From NCBI RefSeq assembly GCF_004001065.1, contig NZ_BIML01000001.1, positions 186,001-250,000 of the forward strand: DNA of 64,000 nucleotides, in the 5' to 3' direction. Position numbers and translations under genes: made by a program. The notes beneath the pieces are model-generated. The model worked only from the letters and a program-made list of their open reading frames with translations, did not search any database and was not told the DNA's origin. Source of the stretch: Paenibacillus xylaniclasticus (GTDB lineage Bacteria; Bacillota; Bacilli; Paenibacillales; Paenibacillaceae). Shown piece by piece: positions 41,177 through 48,891 of this stretch (positions are counted from its first letter, which is position 1; each line of letters opens with the position of its first letter).

Positions 41177-42520
41177 CTAGAAATCACCTCGCTCTAAAAC
41201 CTCTGAAAGTGTGGTTAAATCCACTCCAAGAGATACAAACTTGTTTTCAACCTCGTCATAATAGCGATTGAATTCTTCCTCGCTTTCGAAACTGAAACTC
41301 TTGAATTCCATATCGTGGTCATACTTTGGCTTCTTAATCGTCGCTTCCGTACCGTATAATACCTTTGCTCTTAACACGTCGAATGAATACCCCTTTCCTT
41401 CCTTTTCTACGGATTTAATTATGTTGTTCATACTTTCCGTGAATGCATTGGTGAATGGATGCTCGAAATAATTGAAAATCTCTTCTTTGTGGTTGTTGAA
41501 TGTACGTCTGATTGCTTTGAATTCCTTAAACTCCTTGGGTATTTCACTTTCCCATTTGGCAAAGCGTTCAAGGGCTTCTTGCTTGTTTTTTGACTGGTTA
41601 TAAACGTCCCTAACGCCTTCTTTAAGCCAATACGCTTGTTTTAGTAATGGGAAACGCTCAAATATTTCATTTCGTTTTAGAGCCTCGTTCCAAGAAAGGT
41701 TTTCCTTATTGGAGTGGAGAAGCCACCTGTCTTTTGTCAGGAGTTTGCGCTCCTCTTTGGTCAGACCTTTCTTTATCGTCACTCGAATGTCTCTAAGCGC
41801 CTCTTGTGCGTACTTAACAACGTGAAACTTATCGATAACGATGAAACATTTCGGAATAAGTTCTTGAATGGCATACTTATAGCCAGCAGCCATATCGATT
41901 GTTGCAACTTCAATCTTCTCGTAACCCCGCATTGACTGGATAACTTCTTTAACGGTTTTCTTGGTATTGTCTTTCGAAATCTCTAATAGTTTGAAGTTCT
42001 CTGTATCTGTGAATACGCCACGCATCACTTTGTTTAAATGGGCTTCGTCAATGCCTAGAACCCTTGGTGCTTGAATGTATTTGTCATCATCCTTCTCAAC
42101 AACAAACTCTTCGAAGTAACGTTTAACGCTTGTATGAGAGAGTCCATATTCGTCTGCAACGTTCGTGAATGGTCTTTTAAGTGAAAGCAGTTGGATATGC
42201 TCTTTGAATCTCTTGGTGACTTTATCGTTGCGTTCAACGCTATTGAGCCACTCGTAGAACGTCCCACCGCAAGCAGGGCATTTGTAGCGTCTGTGACGTA
42301 TGACAATGCGTACAGCCTTACCGTGCATTGCTATATCGCTTACGGTGCGTTCTTTGACTTGGTGCGGTCTAAAAGCCATATCTGGGGCATCTTCGTCGCT
42401 TCTGTTAATCCAACCGCAACTCGTACACATATATGGTGGTTCTTTACACTCAACCGTAAAGCGATAAAAGTGTTCGTTTTGCTCTTGTTGGATAACGTTG
42501 AATTCTGGAATGTTTAACAT
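41177..42520 (-). CDS. ISL3-family transposase
   Basis: 447 residues from an ATG behind GGTGGAGGCTACT. N-terminal zinc finger (YMCTSCGWI ... CPACGGTFYEW), helix-turn-helix (FTNVADEYGLSHTSVKRYFE), then the DDE domain: VLGIDEAHLNKV (D1), VATIDMAAGYKYA and CFIVIDKFHVVKYA (D2), AFTESMNNIIKSVEKEGKG (E). Full length and without internal stops, so probably active. It is the likely source enzyme for E1 and E2. Confidence 0.95.
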   Translation of the reverse strand: MLNIPEFNVIQQEQNEHFYRFTVECKEPPYMCTSCGWINRSDEDAPDMAFRPHQVKERTVSDIAMHGKAVRIVIRHRRYKCPACGGTFYEWLNSVERNDKVTKRFKEHIQLLSLKRPFTNVADEYGLSHTSVKRYFEEFVVEKDDDKYIQAPRVLGIDEAHLNKVMRGVFTDTENFKLLEISKDNTKKTVKEVIQSMRGYEKIEVATIDMAAGYKYAIQELIPKCFIVIDKFHVVKYAQEALRDIRVTIKKGLTKEERKLLTKDRWLLHSNKENLSWNEALKRNEIFERFPLLKQAYWLKEGVRDVYNQSKNKQEALERFAKWESEIPKEFKEFKAIRRTFNNHKEEIFNYFEHPFTNAFTESMNNIIKSVEKEGKGYSFDVLRAKVLYGTEATIKKPKYDHDMEFKSFSFESEEEFNRYYDEVENKFVSLGVDLTTLSEVLERGDF

Positions 42521-42528
42521 AGTAGCCT

Positions 42529-42598
42529 CCACCTTGAAAGTTCATTTAATAGTTTTATTATAACAACTATTATGTGTTGAATGAACTTTCAGGGTGAA
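42529..42598 (-). promoter_or_regulatory. Palindromic transposase promoter block
   Basis: TGAAAGTTCATT and AATGAACTTTCA form a perfect 12-bp inverted repeat, enclosing a second one (AATAGTT/AACTATT) and a TATAAT box (extended -10 TGTTATAAT) for the transposase. TIR-like sequence here suggests the transposase represses itself. E2 keeps a diverged version at 19143-19210. Confidence 0.6.
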
Positions 42599-42614
42599 GA
42601 TTATACTGTATTTC

Positions 42615-42968
42615 TTACAGAATGCTTTTCAACAACCATTTAATACTTTTTTCTACTTTTGCCTTGACTTCAGTTTGGCTCATATTAATGTTCAATTCTT
42701 CTAAATCCTGACTTTTGGTTATACAAGAATTCGTGCCGTGATACAGAGTAAATCTTCCCTCACCTTTATTTTTAAGCGATAACCCAAAATCTGCCATACA
42801 GTAGTCAATATTCAGATTAACTTTTTGAGCATCATATTCAACAAACTTAAAGTATTCTTTTATTTCAAGTAAATAATCGTCAAAACAAGAAGAAACCATC
42901 CGTGTAAAGTGATTTATTTTTTCTCTTTCAATGCTTTTTTCATTTAGGATTTCCTTTATAAGACTCAT
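42615..42968 (-). CDS. Cargo protein of E3, unknown (117 aa)
   Basis: MSLIKEILNEKSIEREKINH; includes NSCITKSQDLEELNINMSQ and a helical end (VEKSIKWLLKSIL). Separated by six bases from the Mom-like gene, so co-expressed. No family recognised. Confidence 0.5.
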   Translation of the reverse strand: MSLIKEILNEKSIEREKINHFTRMVSSCFDDYLLEIKEYFKFVEYDAQKVNLNIDYCMADFGLSLKNKGEGRFTLYHGTNSCITKSQDLEELNINMSQTEVKAKVEKSIKWLLKSIL

Positions 42969-42974
42969 ATATAT

Positions 42975-43598
42975 TTAACCTGCCTTCGTATATTTTTCTA
43001 AATATGTATGACATAATTCCAATAATTCTTTTCTGTGCCTTCGGTTGTCTGGCAACAGCCACATATATCTATTTTTTGCTTCTCTCTCAACTTGACTCCA
43101 TCCCATTTGAGCAGCTGCATCTGGCTTGATATTAACCCCATCCTGTCTCGGATGCCTTAACCTACCGTCTTGGTCAATGTAAAATCTCGCCCTTCCAGTA
43201 GATCCTAGTCTATAGGCATTTGTAGCTTTATAAATTGTTCCCTCATGTCCTTCTGTGCTATCAGCAAATGATAGTACAGCCCAAATCTCAGGTTTTACTT
43301 TTTTAAGTTCTCTGAAGCAACGAGCAATAAACCAACTTTCCGTATTTTTAGGGGTAATATCAAGTATATGTAACCTATGCAATTCAGTGACGTGATTCTT
43401 ATGCTCTTCTCCAAACACACTCGCTCTCACTGCTTCACTGCAAGGAGTTGCAAACATCATACTTCCAATTAATTGTTCTCCGTCGAATAAACCAAAACAA
43501 GGAGATGCGCCATTGTGACAACCGTGAGAATAGTGATGCTCTTTGATGTAGTCTCTAGATACGGAAAACTTAACTTGTTTCACTTGATAATCTATCAA
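42975..43598 (-). CDS. Mom-like GNAT acyltransferase, cargo of E3
   Basis: 207 residues. VSRDYIKEHHYSHGCH, GLFDGEQLIGSMMFATPCSE, VTELHRLHILDITPKNTESW and WAVLSFADSTEGHEGTIYKA match the phage Mom-like branch of the GNAT fold. Mu Mom modifies adenines and hides DNA from restriction; I infer a similar DNA-modification or related acyltransfer role. A short C-terminal His/Arg tail follows (RRHRKELLELCH). Confidence 0.65.
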   Translation of the reverse strand: MIDYQVKQVKFSVSRDYIKEHHYSHGCHNGASPCFGLFDGEQLIGSMMFATPCSEAVRASVFGEEHKNHVTELHRLHILDITPKNTESWFIARCFRELKKVKPEIWAVLSFADSTEGHEGTIYKATNAYRLGSTGRARFYIDQDGRLRHPRQDGVNIKPDAAAQMGWSQVEREAKNRYMWLLPDNRRHRKELLELCHTYLEKYTKAG

Positions 43599-43728
43599 TC
43601 ACTCACTTCTTTCGTATTTTTTATTATTTTTACTCTTTACCTGATTTCACCTTGATGTTTCAAGAAACTACTTGCTTATCAATTTGCATATTTGGTAATT
43701 CGTCACCCTGATAGTTCAATATCCCCTA

Positions 43729-43887
43729 AATAGCACATACAGTGCAACCTTCTTTATTCTCACCATCGACATCATGTAGCCTTTTAATATCCCATGAATC
43801 AATTAGTTTTCGAATATCTCTGTTTTCGACTAATTCAATCATCTCGTCTAACGTATATGTATACTGGCCGCGTTCTCCATTTGTAAT
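43729..43887 (-). CDS. Small protein overlapping PP-loop gene, possible AUU start (52 aa)
   Basis: Frame reads TNGERGQYTYTLDEMIELVE, then GENKEGCTVCAI. It may start at ATT 43887 inside the 3' end of the PP-loop gene, or be that gene's original C-terminus after a frameshifting deletion. Its TAG lies in the target duplication of E3. Confidence 0.4.
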
Positions 43888-44440
43888 AGTCTGGTAATCC
43901 TAATCCTGATTCCTCTAGAATCCTGTAGATATGGTCAATTACTAAACCATCTTCTCGAAACGGAAAAACGACAGTAATGTTAGAATTTTTACTTCTTGAC
44001 GAGTACCCTTCCCTTGTAGGTTCATCCGCACGAATACCTATATAACTAATGCAATGATCATCACCAATCCATTCCTCCATCGTAACAATCTTCAGCACTC
44101 GTGTACACCATCTTGCGTTAGGTGATGGAAGGTATCCCTTAAAATATTTCAGGTAATCATCAAATGGAGTTGAGTTATCTTCACCGTCGACCACTTTGTA
44201 CTTTTTATCGGAGTTCGGATCGGCCTTAATCCGAAGAATTGGCTTACCTAAATATTTCTCCATCTTATCTAAGTAATCGTACACTTCAGGTAACTCAGAT
44301 CCAGTATCCGTAAAATAAAACTCTAATTTGCCAAAGATTTCTGGACGAGTATTCTTTAAATGTATCGCCAATGCCGAAGAGTCCTTACCTCCACTTATAC
44401 CACATATGTGTCTTGGGTTCTCTTTTGTACCCCTGTTCAA
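43835..44440 (-). CDS. PP-loop (PAPS-reductase-like) protein, C-terminus altered
   Basis: TTG at 44440 after AGGAGAGGTGATTGC. ICGISGGKDSSALAIHLKNT is the PP-loop; FYFTDTGSELPEVYDYL and ARWCTRVLKI follow the PAPS reductase/DndC-like layout. The usual Cys-containing C-terminus after YYKWRTR is missing; the frame ends within 11 codons. Substrate unknown (sulfur or nucleotide activation). Confidence 0.65.
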   Translation of the reverse strand: MNRGTKENPRHICGISGGKDSSALAIHLKNTRPEIFGKLEFYFTDTGSELPEVYDYLDKMEKYLGKPILRIKADPNSDKKYKVVDGEDNSTPFDDYLKYFKGYLPSPNARWCTRVLKIVTMEEWIGDDHCISYIGIRADEPTREGYSSRSKNSNITVVFPFREDGLVIDHIYRILEESGLGLPDYYKWRTRPVYIYVRRDD

Positions 44441-44492
44441 GCAATCACCTCTCCTGTTTTTCATCCGTTGAAAGTACACTTTCATTATATAT

Positions 44493-44575
44493 TTTGGGTA
44501 TTCGGATTATTTGGTTGGAATGGGCGTTTTAATTTCCAGTTCATAATGCGAATTTTCGTCGTACTACGCATCAAA
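44493..44575. repeat. Cassette C3, left arm
   Basis: TATTCGGATTATTTGG, TGGAA...TTCCA hairpin and ATTTTCGTCGTACTACGCA. The TTATTTGG core matches C3's right arm, whereas C2's arms share TTTTATGG: arms within a cassette agree with each other. Confidence 0.7.
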
Positions 44576-44609
44576 CAACTTGGCTGTGTTTTTGAATATC
44601 TGCTCCAAA

Positions 44610-45116
44610 TCATCTGAATATTTGAATCGTTTTTTTGTTAAACTCAATCGACTTCCTAATGTCTCCGTCAGCATGTCTCATTGTTGCCGCTTTCCAGTCA
44701 CAGAACATTTCCATTATGTCCAATAGGTTCATTTGTGTAATATCTGGCTCCTCTTGAAACTGTGAATATCCACATACAGCACATTTGTTAGGCATAGCGC
44801 CCTTGTATTCAGCAAAACAACCGTTGCATACGAACTTTTTATAGTGTTCTGGGTGGTGTGAGTTATGTTCATAGTGATGCGTCAATGCTTCGCCCATGCC
44901 TTTCAAGAAAGACTTATATTCTTCCGAACCGTATGTACTATTCTTTAACTTCGGTGTGTATTCGGTGAATATCTCAACCTCTGGAGATTCTAATTTCGAC
45001 TTGTCATGCACTAAAGCACGTTGGATTAACTGATTAACAACAACCATCATAAACTCGCGAACCTGACTGATATGCTCCTTGGTGTCTCTAATGCAGTCCT
45101 CTTTTGAGTACTCCAT
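44610..45116 (-). CDS. DUF5662-like protein inside cassette C3 (168 aa)
   Basis: ATG at 45116 after GGAGAGTGAAGGA. Helical; ALVHDKSKLESPEVEIFTEY, HHYEHNSHHPEHYKKF and FCDWKAATMRHADGDIRKSI fit DUF5662; a zinc ribbon (CNGCFAEYKG, CAVCGYSQ) is inserted in the middle. His/Asp pattern suggests a metal site; function unknown. Confidence 0.6.
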   Translation of the reverse strand: MEYSKEDCIRDTKEHISQVREFMMVVVNQLIQRALVHDKSKLESPEVEIFTEYTPKLKNSTYGSEEYKSFLKGMGEALTHHYEHNSHHPEHYKKFVCNGCFAEYKGAMPNKCAVCGYSQFQEEPDITQMNLLDIMEMFCDWKAATMRHADGDIRKSIEFNKKTIQIFR

Positions 45117-45140
45117 TCCTTCACTCTCCTTCGCAATATG

Positions 45141-45206
45141 GGTAACCAATTTATTGAAATAATGGATTTCGATAAAGTATCATTCCACCAAATAATCCGA
45201 AGAGAC
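45141..45206. repeat. Cassette C3, right arm
   Basis: CATTCCACCAAATAATCCGA then AGAG; inner block ATTGAAATAATGGATTTCG shared with C2. Upstream gene (45231) is left intact outside it. Confidence 0.7.
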
Positions 45207-45230
45207 TAAAAAAATTAGTATTTGATTGCC

Positions 45231-45398
45231 TTAGTACTCATCGCGCCCAATCCAGAATGATTCGCTCAATACCTCAACCTGATACTCATCTTCGTATTCT
45301 TCACGGATTTTCTGTTTTTTCTTTTTATGCAGTTTCGTAGCGAGATGCTGCTTCTTATCTTGTTCGGGAACATTGCGCCGTTTATTTTCTTTTAGCAA
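45231..45398 (-). CDS. Lysine-rich small protein (55 aa)
   Basis: TTG after AGGAGAAGAGAAAG. LATKLHKKKKQKIREEYEDE, basic then acidic, ending FWIGRDEY. Could bind nucleic acid; unknown. Confidence 0.45.
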   Translation of the reverse strand: MLKENKRRNVPEQDKKQHLATKLHKKKKQKIREEYEDEYQVEVLSESFWIGRDEY

Positions 45399-45413
45399 CT
45401 TTCTCTTCTCCTT

Positions 45414-45938
45414 TTATACACCAAAATAATTCGCAATCTCATTCCAATTTTTAAAACGCTCAAATCGATGCTCGTTCTGATTATGCTCTGCATCAAACAA
45501 TAATCCTTTTCCTCTGAAAGTTAGCAGGTTTTCAGGCTTGTCATCGATAAGGTAGTCTCCATAGCAAATACTCTTATCTATAGCATATACAATTTTATCC
45601 TTGTTGATAAATGGAAAATGTTTTTTCAACCATTTCGCCTTTGCAGGGATGATTGACGCCTCTCCTGCCGCCGTCGCTATAAAAACCTCATAGTCTTTTA
45701 CTAGTTTTTCTAACACCTCTTGTGAACCTTCAATGACTGGGAGAGATTCAAATAATTCGGGCGTGAGTAGTTTATATATCTTTTCTTGCGCTTCCGGCTT
45801 CGTGATAACATGCCAATCCCACATAGTGATATCTGAAACTTTCAAGTGGTCATTATATGTATTATTATAACTTTCTAGCCAAGGATCGGTAAGATTGGCG
45901 ATCACATTATCCATATCCACAAAAATTCGCTGCTTAAT
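45414..45938 (-). CDS. 5'(3')-deoxyribonucleotidase (HAD), probable AUU start (174 aa)
   Basis: RIFVDMDNVIANLTDPWLES carries the DxDxV nucleophile; FIATAAGEASIIPAKAKW and YLIDDKPENLLTF (DD metal site) complete the NT5C-type HAD fold. Dephosphorylates deoxynucleoside monophosphates. AAGGAGATGTCGGAAA precedes ATT (45938), whose bases overlap the TAA of guanylate kinase (ATTAA); the longer frame from 46007 lies wholly in that gene. Confidence 0.8.
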   Translation of the reverse strand: MKQRIFVDMDNVIANLTDPWLESYNNTYNDHLKVSDITMWDWHVITKPEAQEKIYKLLTPELFESLPVIEGSQEVLEKLVKDYEVFIATAAGEASIIPAKAKWLKKHFPFINKDKIVYAIDKSICYGDYLIDDKPENLLTFRGKGLLFDAEHNQNEHRFERFKNWNEIANYFGV

Positions 45939-46482
45939 TTTCCGACATCTCCTTCTGCAGTATGTCTCGCACGCATTCAATCGTTTCATCAATGCGGCCT
46001 CGTTCATTAATTACAACATGGTCGTAATAAATCATATTATTAATTTCGTCATCATATGTTTTGAGACGCTTAATAATACTTTCTTCGCTATCGCCGCGGT
46101 CGCGCATATTTAATTCGACCTCATCTTTTTCTGCATATACATATATAGAGATACATTTTTCATGAACCTTTTTTAGTTGACGCATTCCGTGAATATCTAC
46201 CACAACAAATGCATCGCCTTTTGATAACTTATTTTCATATTCTTTTCTAGTAAGACCATATTGATTTCCCGCATATTCAGTAAATTCAATTAGACCATTA
46301 TTTTTAAGCAAATAGCTAAACTCGTCTTTAGTGATGAAAATATAATCTACACCATTCACTTCACCAACACGAGGTTCGCGAGTAGTGAAGCTAATGAGTT
46401 CATTATCCATAACAGAGCGCATAATAGTAGTTTTTCCGCTACCACTGACTCCTGAGACAAGGAATAGTTTATTGGTTATCAT
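45934..46482 (-). CDS. Guanylate kinase-like protein
   Basis: 182 residues. Walker A VSGVSGSGKTTIMRSVM, GMP-binding FTTREPRVGEVNGVDYIF and EFTEYAGNQYGL, VVVDIHGMRQL, lid RDRGDSEESIIKRL. Phosphorylates (d)GMP to (d)GDP, feeding the reductase-derived pools. Coupled to the nucleotidase gene. Confidence 0.9.
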   Translation of the reverse strand: MITNKLFLVSGVSGSGKTTIMRSVMDNELISFTTREPRVGEVNGVDYIFITKDEFSYLLKNNGLIEFTEYAGNQYGLTRKEYENKLSKGDAFVVVDIHGMRQLKKVHEKCISIYVYAEKDEVELNMRDRGDSEESIIKRLKTYDDEINNMIYYDHVVINERGRIDETIECVRDILQKEMSEN

Positions 46483-46769
46483 ACCGTGTTAATGCCTCTC
46501 TCCTTATCAAGTTCAATTAACGTTAAAATACAATACCCAGCTAGATCCTTAATTGTATCATAGACTGATTCGTTTGCTACTTGTTGACTTGCGCCACCGA
46601 TTAAATTCTCAAGCCTAAGCCACTTATCTTCCATTCTAATGAAGGCCGAGAGAATTCCATGTTTAGAGTAACGCTTTGCAAATGCGTCTCCATAGTCACT
46701 ATTTTTACATATCAGCGTCGACTTCATCTCTTCAATTTTCTCAACGATCCATTGTTCCTGCGTCTTAAT
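46479..46769 (-). CDS. DUF1599 / nucleotide-modification-associated protein, probable AUU start (96 aa)
   Basis: CKNSDYGDAFAKRYSKHG, IRMEDKWLRLENL and YDTIKDLAGYCILTL match DUF1599-type proteins found beside phage nucleotide-modifying enzymes. AGGTGAAAGAAG is followed by ATT (46769), overlapping the upstream TAA as ATTAA; the first ATG (46727) has no ribosome site. Confidence 0.7.
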   Translation of the reverse strand: MKTQEQWIVEKIEEMKSTLICKNSDYGDAFAKRYSKHGILSAFIRMEDKWLRLENLIGGASQQVANESVYDTIKDLAGYCILTLIELDKERGINTV

Positions 46770-47271
46770 CTTCTTTCACCTCGTCTTCTGGATAAATAAC
46801 CAACACTTTAAGATTACGTCTTCCAAACGCTAAAGCATCGTCTAAATCCTCCATGTAAATGTCAAGCTTTCCTTCTTTTATTGCTCCTCCGCGATCTTCA
46901 CAGACAAAGGTATTATCAAAATAAGGTATGTAAAGTTCAGTTCCAAATGGCATAGTCTTTGGGCAAGCCGCCGTGCGGTTTTCTTCTACCTTCTTTCCAC
47001 TTGCAGTAATACCAAACAGAGGATCTTTAGGTGTTTTACTTGTGGATTCTTCGTATGCCGTGTATGCAGTTACTTCAAATATCTCATATTTATCTTCTTT
47101 ATATGATTCAACTATTACCTCTTGCTCGTTCTTAGGCTGAGTCTTCATCTCTATCTCGGTCTTATATCTCATTAATTTGTCGATTGGGTTTGCTGCTCTC
47201 TCCTTCGCTTCTTCAAAGTACAAAAAGAAGTGCGAAGCGATTAAGGATAAAGCAATCAGCGTCTTAATCAT
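46765..47271 (-). CDS. 3D-domain protein with signal peptide (SPbeta YorM-like)
   Basis: N-terminal hydrophobic signal (MIKTLIALSLIASHFFLYF), then FEVTAYTAYEESTSKT, CPKTMPFGTELYIPYF, VCEDRGGAIKEGKLDIYM and ALAFGRRNLKVLVI: the 3D domain with its Asp residues. The fold is related to lytic transglycosylase MltA. Probably acts on or near the cell wall. SPbeta YorM has a 3D domain. Confidence 0.8.
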   Translation of the reverse strand: MIKTLIALSLIASHFFLYFEEAKERAANPIDKLMRYKTEIEMKTQPKNEQEVIVESYKEDKYEIFEVTAYTAYEESTSKTPKDPLFGITASGKKVEENRTAACPKTMPFGTELYIPYFDNTFVCEDRGGAIKEGKLDIYMEDLDDALAFGRRNLKVLVIYPEDEVKED

Positions 47272-47475
47272 CTAACCTCCTGAGTGTTCATTTTTCAAGA
47301 AAGCCTTAGCTACTCGCGGATTAATGCTTTTACTAAGGCTTCGAAGACTAACTCTTATATGTTTATAATTGTATTTATTTTACCCTAAACTCATAACATA
47401 CTCATAAGCACATTGAATTTTGCTATATCCGTGTTCTCTGTAATAAGTTGAGACAACTATTATGGGCTACCTCAA

Positions 47476-47775
47476 TTATCTATCTTTAACTTTGACAGCA
47501 TGACCCTTAGATGCAACAATTGTAACATCCTCAGGGTTCAATGATTCTTCTTCTAGAAGCCTATAAACTCCCGCTTTAAATTTTGCAGATTCTTCATCTT
47601 TTGCCACTACTTTTTTATCAAGAGTGATAGAGCCGCCTTGATCAACAACCGTTACTTCGTAAAGATAATACGCCATAGCGCTAACCTCCGAATTATTTAG
47701 TTTGTCTTTGTACTCAGTCCAATACCCACTTAAACTAGAAGCAACTGCGCTGCCCGATACAGGAATGCCTCTCAT
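47476..47775 (-). CDS. Hypothetical protein (99 aa)
   Basis: ATG at 47775 follows AAAGGTGGAAATTTCA. An internal ATG at 47676 has a better site (GGAGGTTAGCGCT) and would give 66 residues starting MAYYLYEVTVVDQGG. The second part is the conserved-looking domain; both forms may be made. Unknown. Confidence 0.5.
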   Translation of the reverse strand: MRGIPVSGSAVASSLSGYWTEYKDKLNNSEVSAMAYYLYEVTVVDQGGSITLDKKVVAKDEESAKFKAGVYRLLEEESLNPEDVTIVASKGHAVKVKDR

Positions 47776-47816
47776 TGAAATTTCCACCTTTATCACCTTT
47801 TGAAATAAATTTTTTA

Positions 47817-48860
47817 TTACAATGTGAGAATTTGTTTATATAACTCTTTAATTTCATCAAAATCAAACTCAGTAGTATCGGCTATTGTTCCTCCATCGAG
47901 AACTGCGTTGATGACTTCACGTACCTTTTTAGAGCCAATCGATTTGTCTTTAGATTTCTCTTGGCACAGCACAGTCAGTAGAGATTTAAACTCCTCAAAC
48001 TCTAAATCAGGAACTTCGAGCATATTGTTTTTAGATCCGTTCTTCTCTTCTTCTGCTGGCGCTGCTTCCGCCTTCTTAATACTTGGGGGGGCATTAGTCA
48101 CTCTTACATCCTCGCCAGTCTCAAGCCATCTCATAAGTTGCCTACCAGTCTCAGGCGAGATTTTAAAGTATTGTTGGTCAAAGATTGTTGTACGGTCTTT
48201 GCTACCATATGCATTATGCTCTGCATCAATATCGAAGAATGCAGTAAACTCATACTCCATACCGTCACGCTGGATTGGCGCAAGACCGACTTTGCGAACG
48301 CTTGATTTGCCATTACTATCCTTCTCGATTACATACTCCGTTTTACTACGCATCGTCACAATAATATGTATATCTGTTTGAAGCATCGTATCAACAAATT
48401 GATTATGTAATGGTGTTACATCTCGCCATGCCGTATAACTGTTTCCTGTACGTTTAGCAACATTCCCTTGTTGCTCAAGCAAACCACCCTGTCCTGCCCA
48501 AGCATGTGAGGCCGAATCAAGGATACATACTTCGATACCTTCACTATGGCACGTCTTAATTCCTTCAATGTACTTCTTAGGAGTAAATGGAGGTGTAACT
48601 GGAATTGTGAAATATTCGCCAATCTTGAGTCCATCAATTGTTAATCCGACATATAACTCTCCGCTACCATTCTCTGTATCAATGATGGCAATTTTTGACC
48701 ATCGTTCATCTTCTGTGGCATCAGGATATTTTTCAAGCATCAGACCGTAAGCAATTAGCAATGATCCTAGCGTCTTTCCTCCACCTGACGGAGCTGCTAA
48801 ACCAAGTTTAAGTTTTGCTTTTCTGCGCGATGCGCGTCTTAATTGGGAAATAATAATCAC
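47817..48860 (-). CDS. RecA-like phage ATPase (Sak4/AAA_24 type)
   Basis: 347 residues. Walker A GLAAPSGGGKTLGSLLIAYG, IAIIDTENGSGELY, CILDSASHAWAGQGG (Walker B), IIVTMRSKTEYV. Sak4-like RecA paralogues anneal or pair DNA with a partner SSB, and the SSB-like gene is directly upstream. Phage recombination role inferred. Confidence 0.8.
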   Translation of the reverse strand: MIIISQLRRASRRKAKLKLGLAAPSGGGKTLGSLLIAYGLMLEKYPDATEDERWSKIAIIDTENGSGELYVGLTIDGLKIGEYFTIPVTPPFTPKKYIEGIKTCHSEGIEVCILDSASHAWAGQGGLLEQQGNVAKRTGNSYTAWRDVTPLHNQFVDTMLQTDIHIIVTMRSKTEYVIEKDSNGKSSVRKVGLAPIQRDGMEYEFTAFFDIDAEHNAYGSKDRTTIFDQQYFKISPETGRQLMRWLETGEDVRVTNAPPSIKKAEAAPAEEEKNGSKNNMLEVPDLEFEEFKSLLTVLCQEKSKDKSIGSKKVREVINAVLDGGTIADTTEFDFDEIKELYKQILTL

Positions 48861-48891
48861 TCCATTTTTTTATTTTTTATATTGGATACTA

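Larger units (their letters stand above)
41138..43725. mobile_element. Element E3: ISL3-family element with cargo, complete
   Basis: 2588 bp bounded by CTAAATAG duplications (41130-41137 and 43726-43733). Left TIR GGTATGCAACTTTCAGGGTG; right TIR (reverse) GGGATATTGAACTATCAGGG. Contains an intact transposase, a palindromic promoter block, two cargo genes (117 aa and a Mom-like 207 aa) and a second TIR-like copy near 43648. The insertion kept the upstream gene's stop codon. Confidence 0.85.

Noticed and set aside
47824-48381. Plus-strand 185-codon frame
   Set aside because: Lies entirely opposite the RecA-like ATPase gene, serine/leucine-rich shadow composition.
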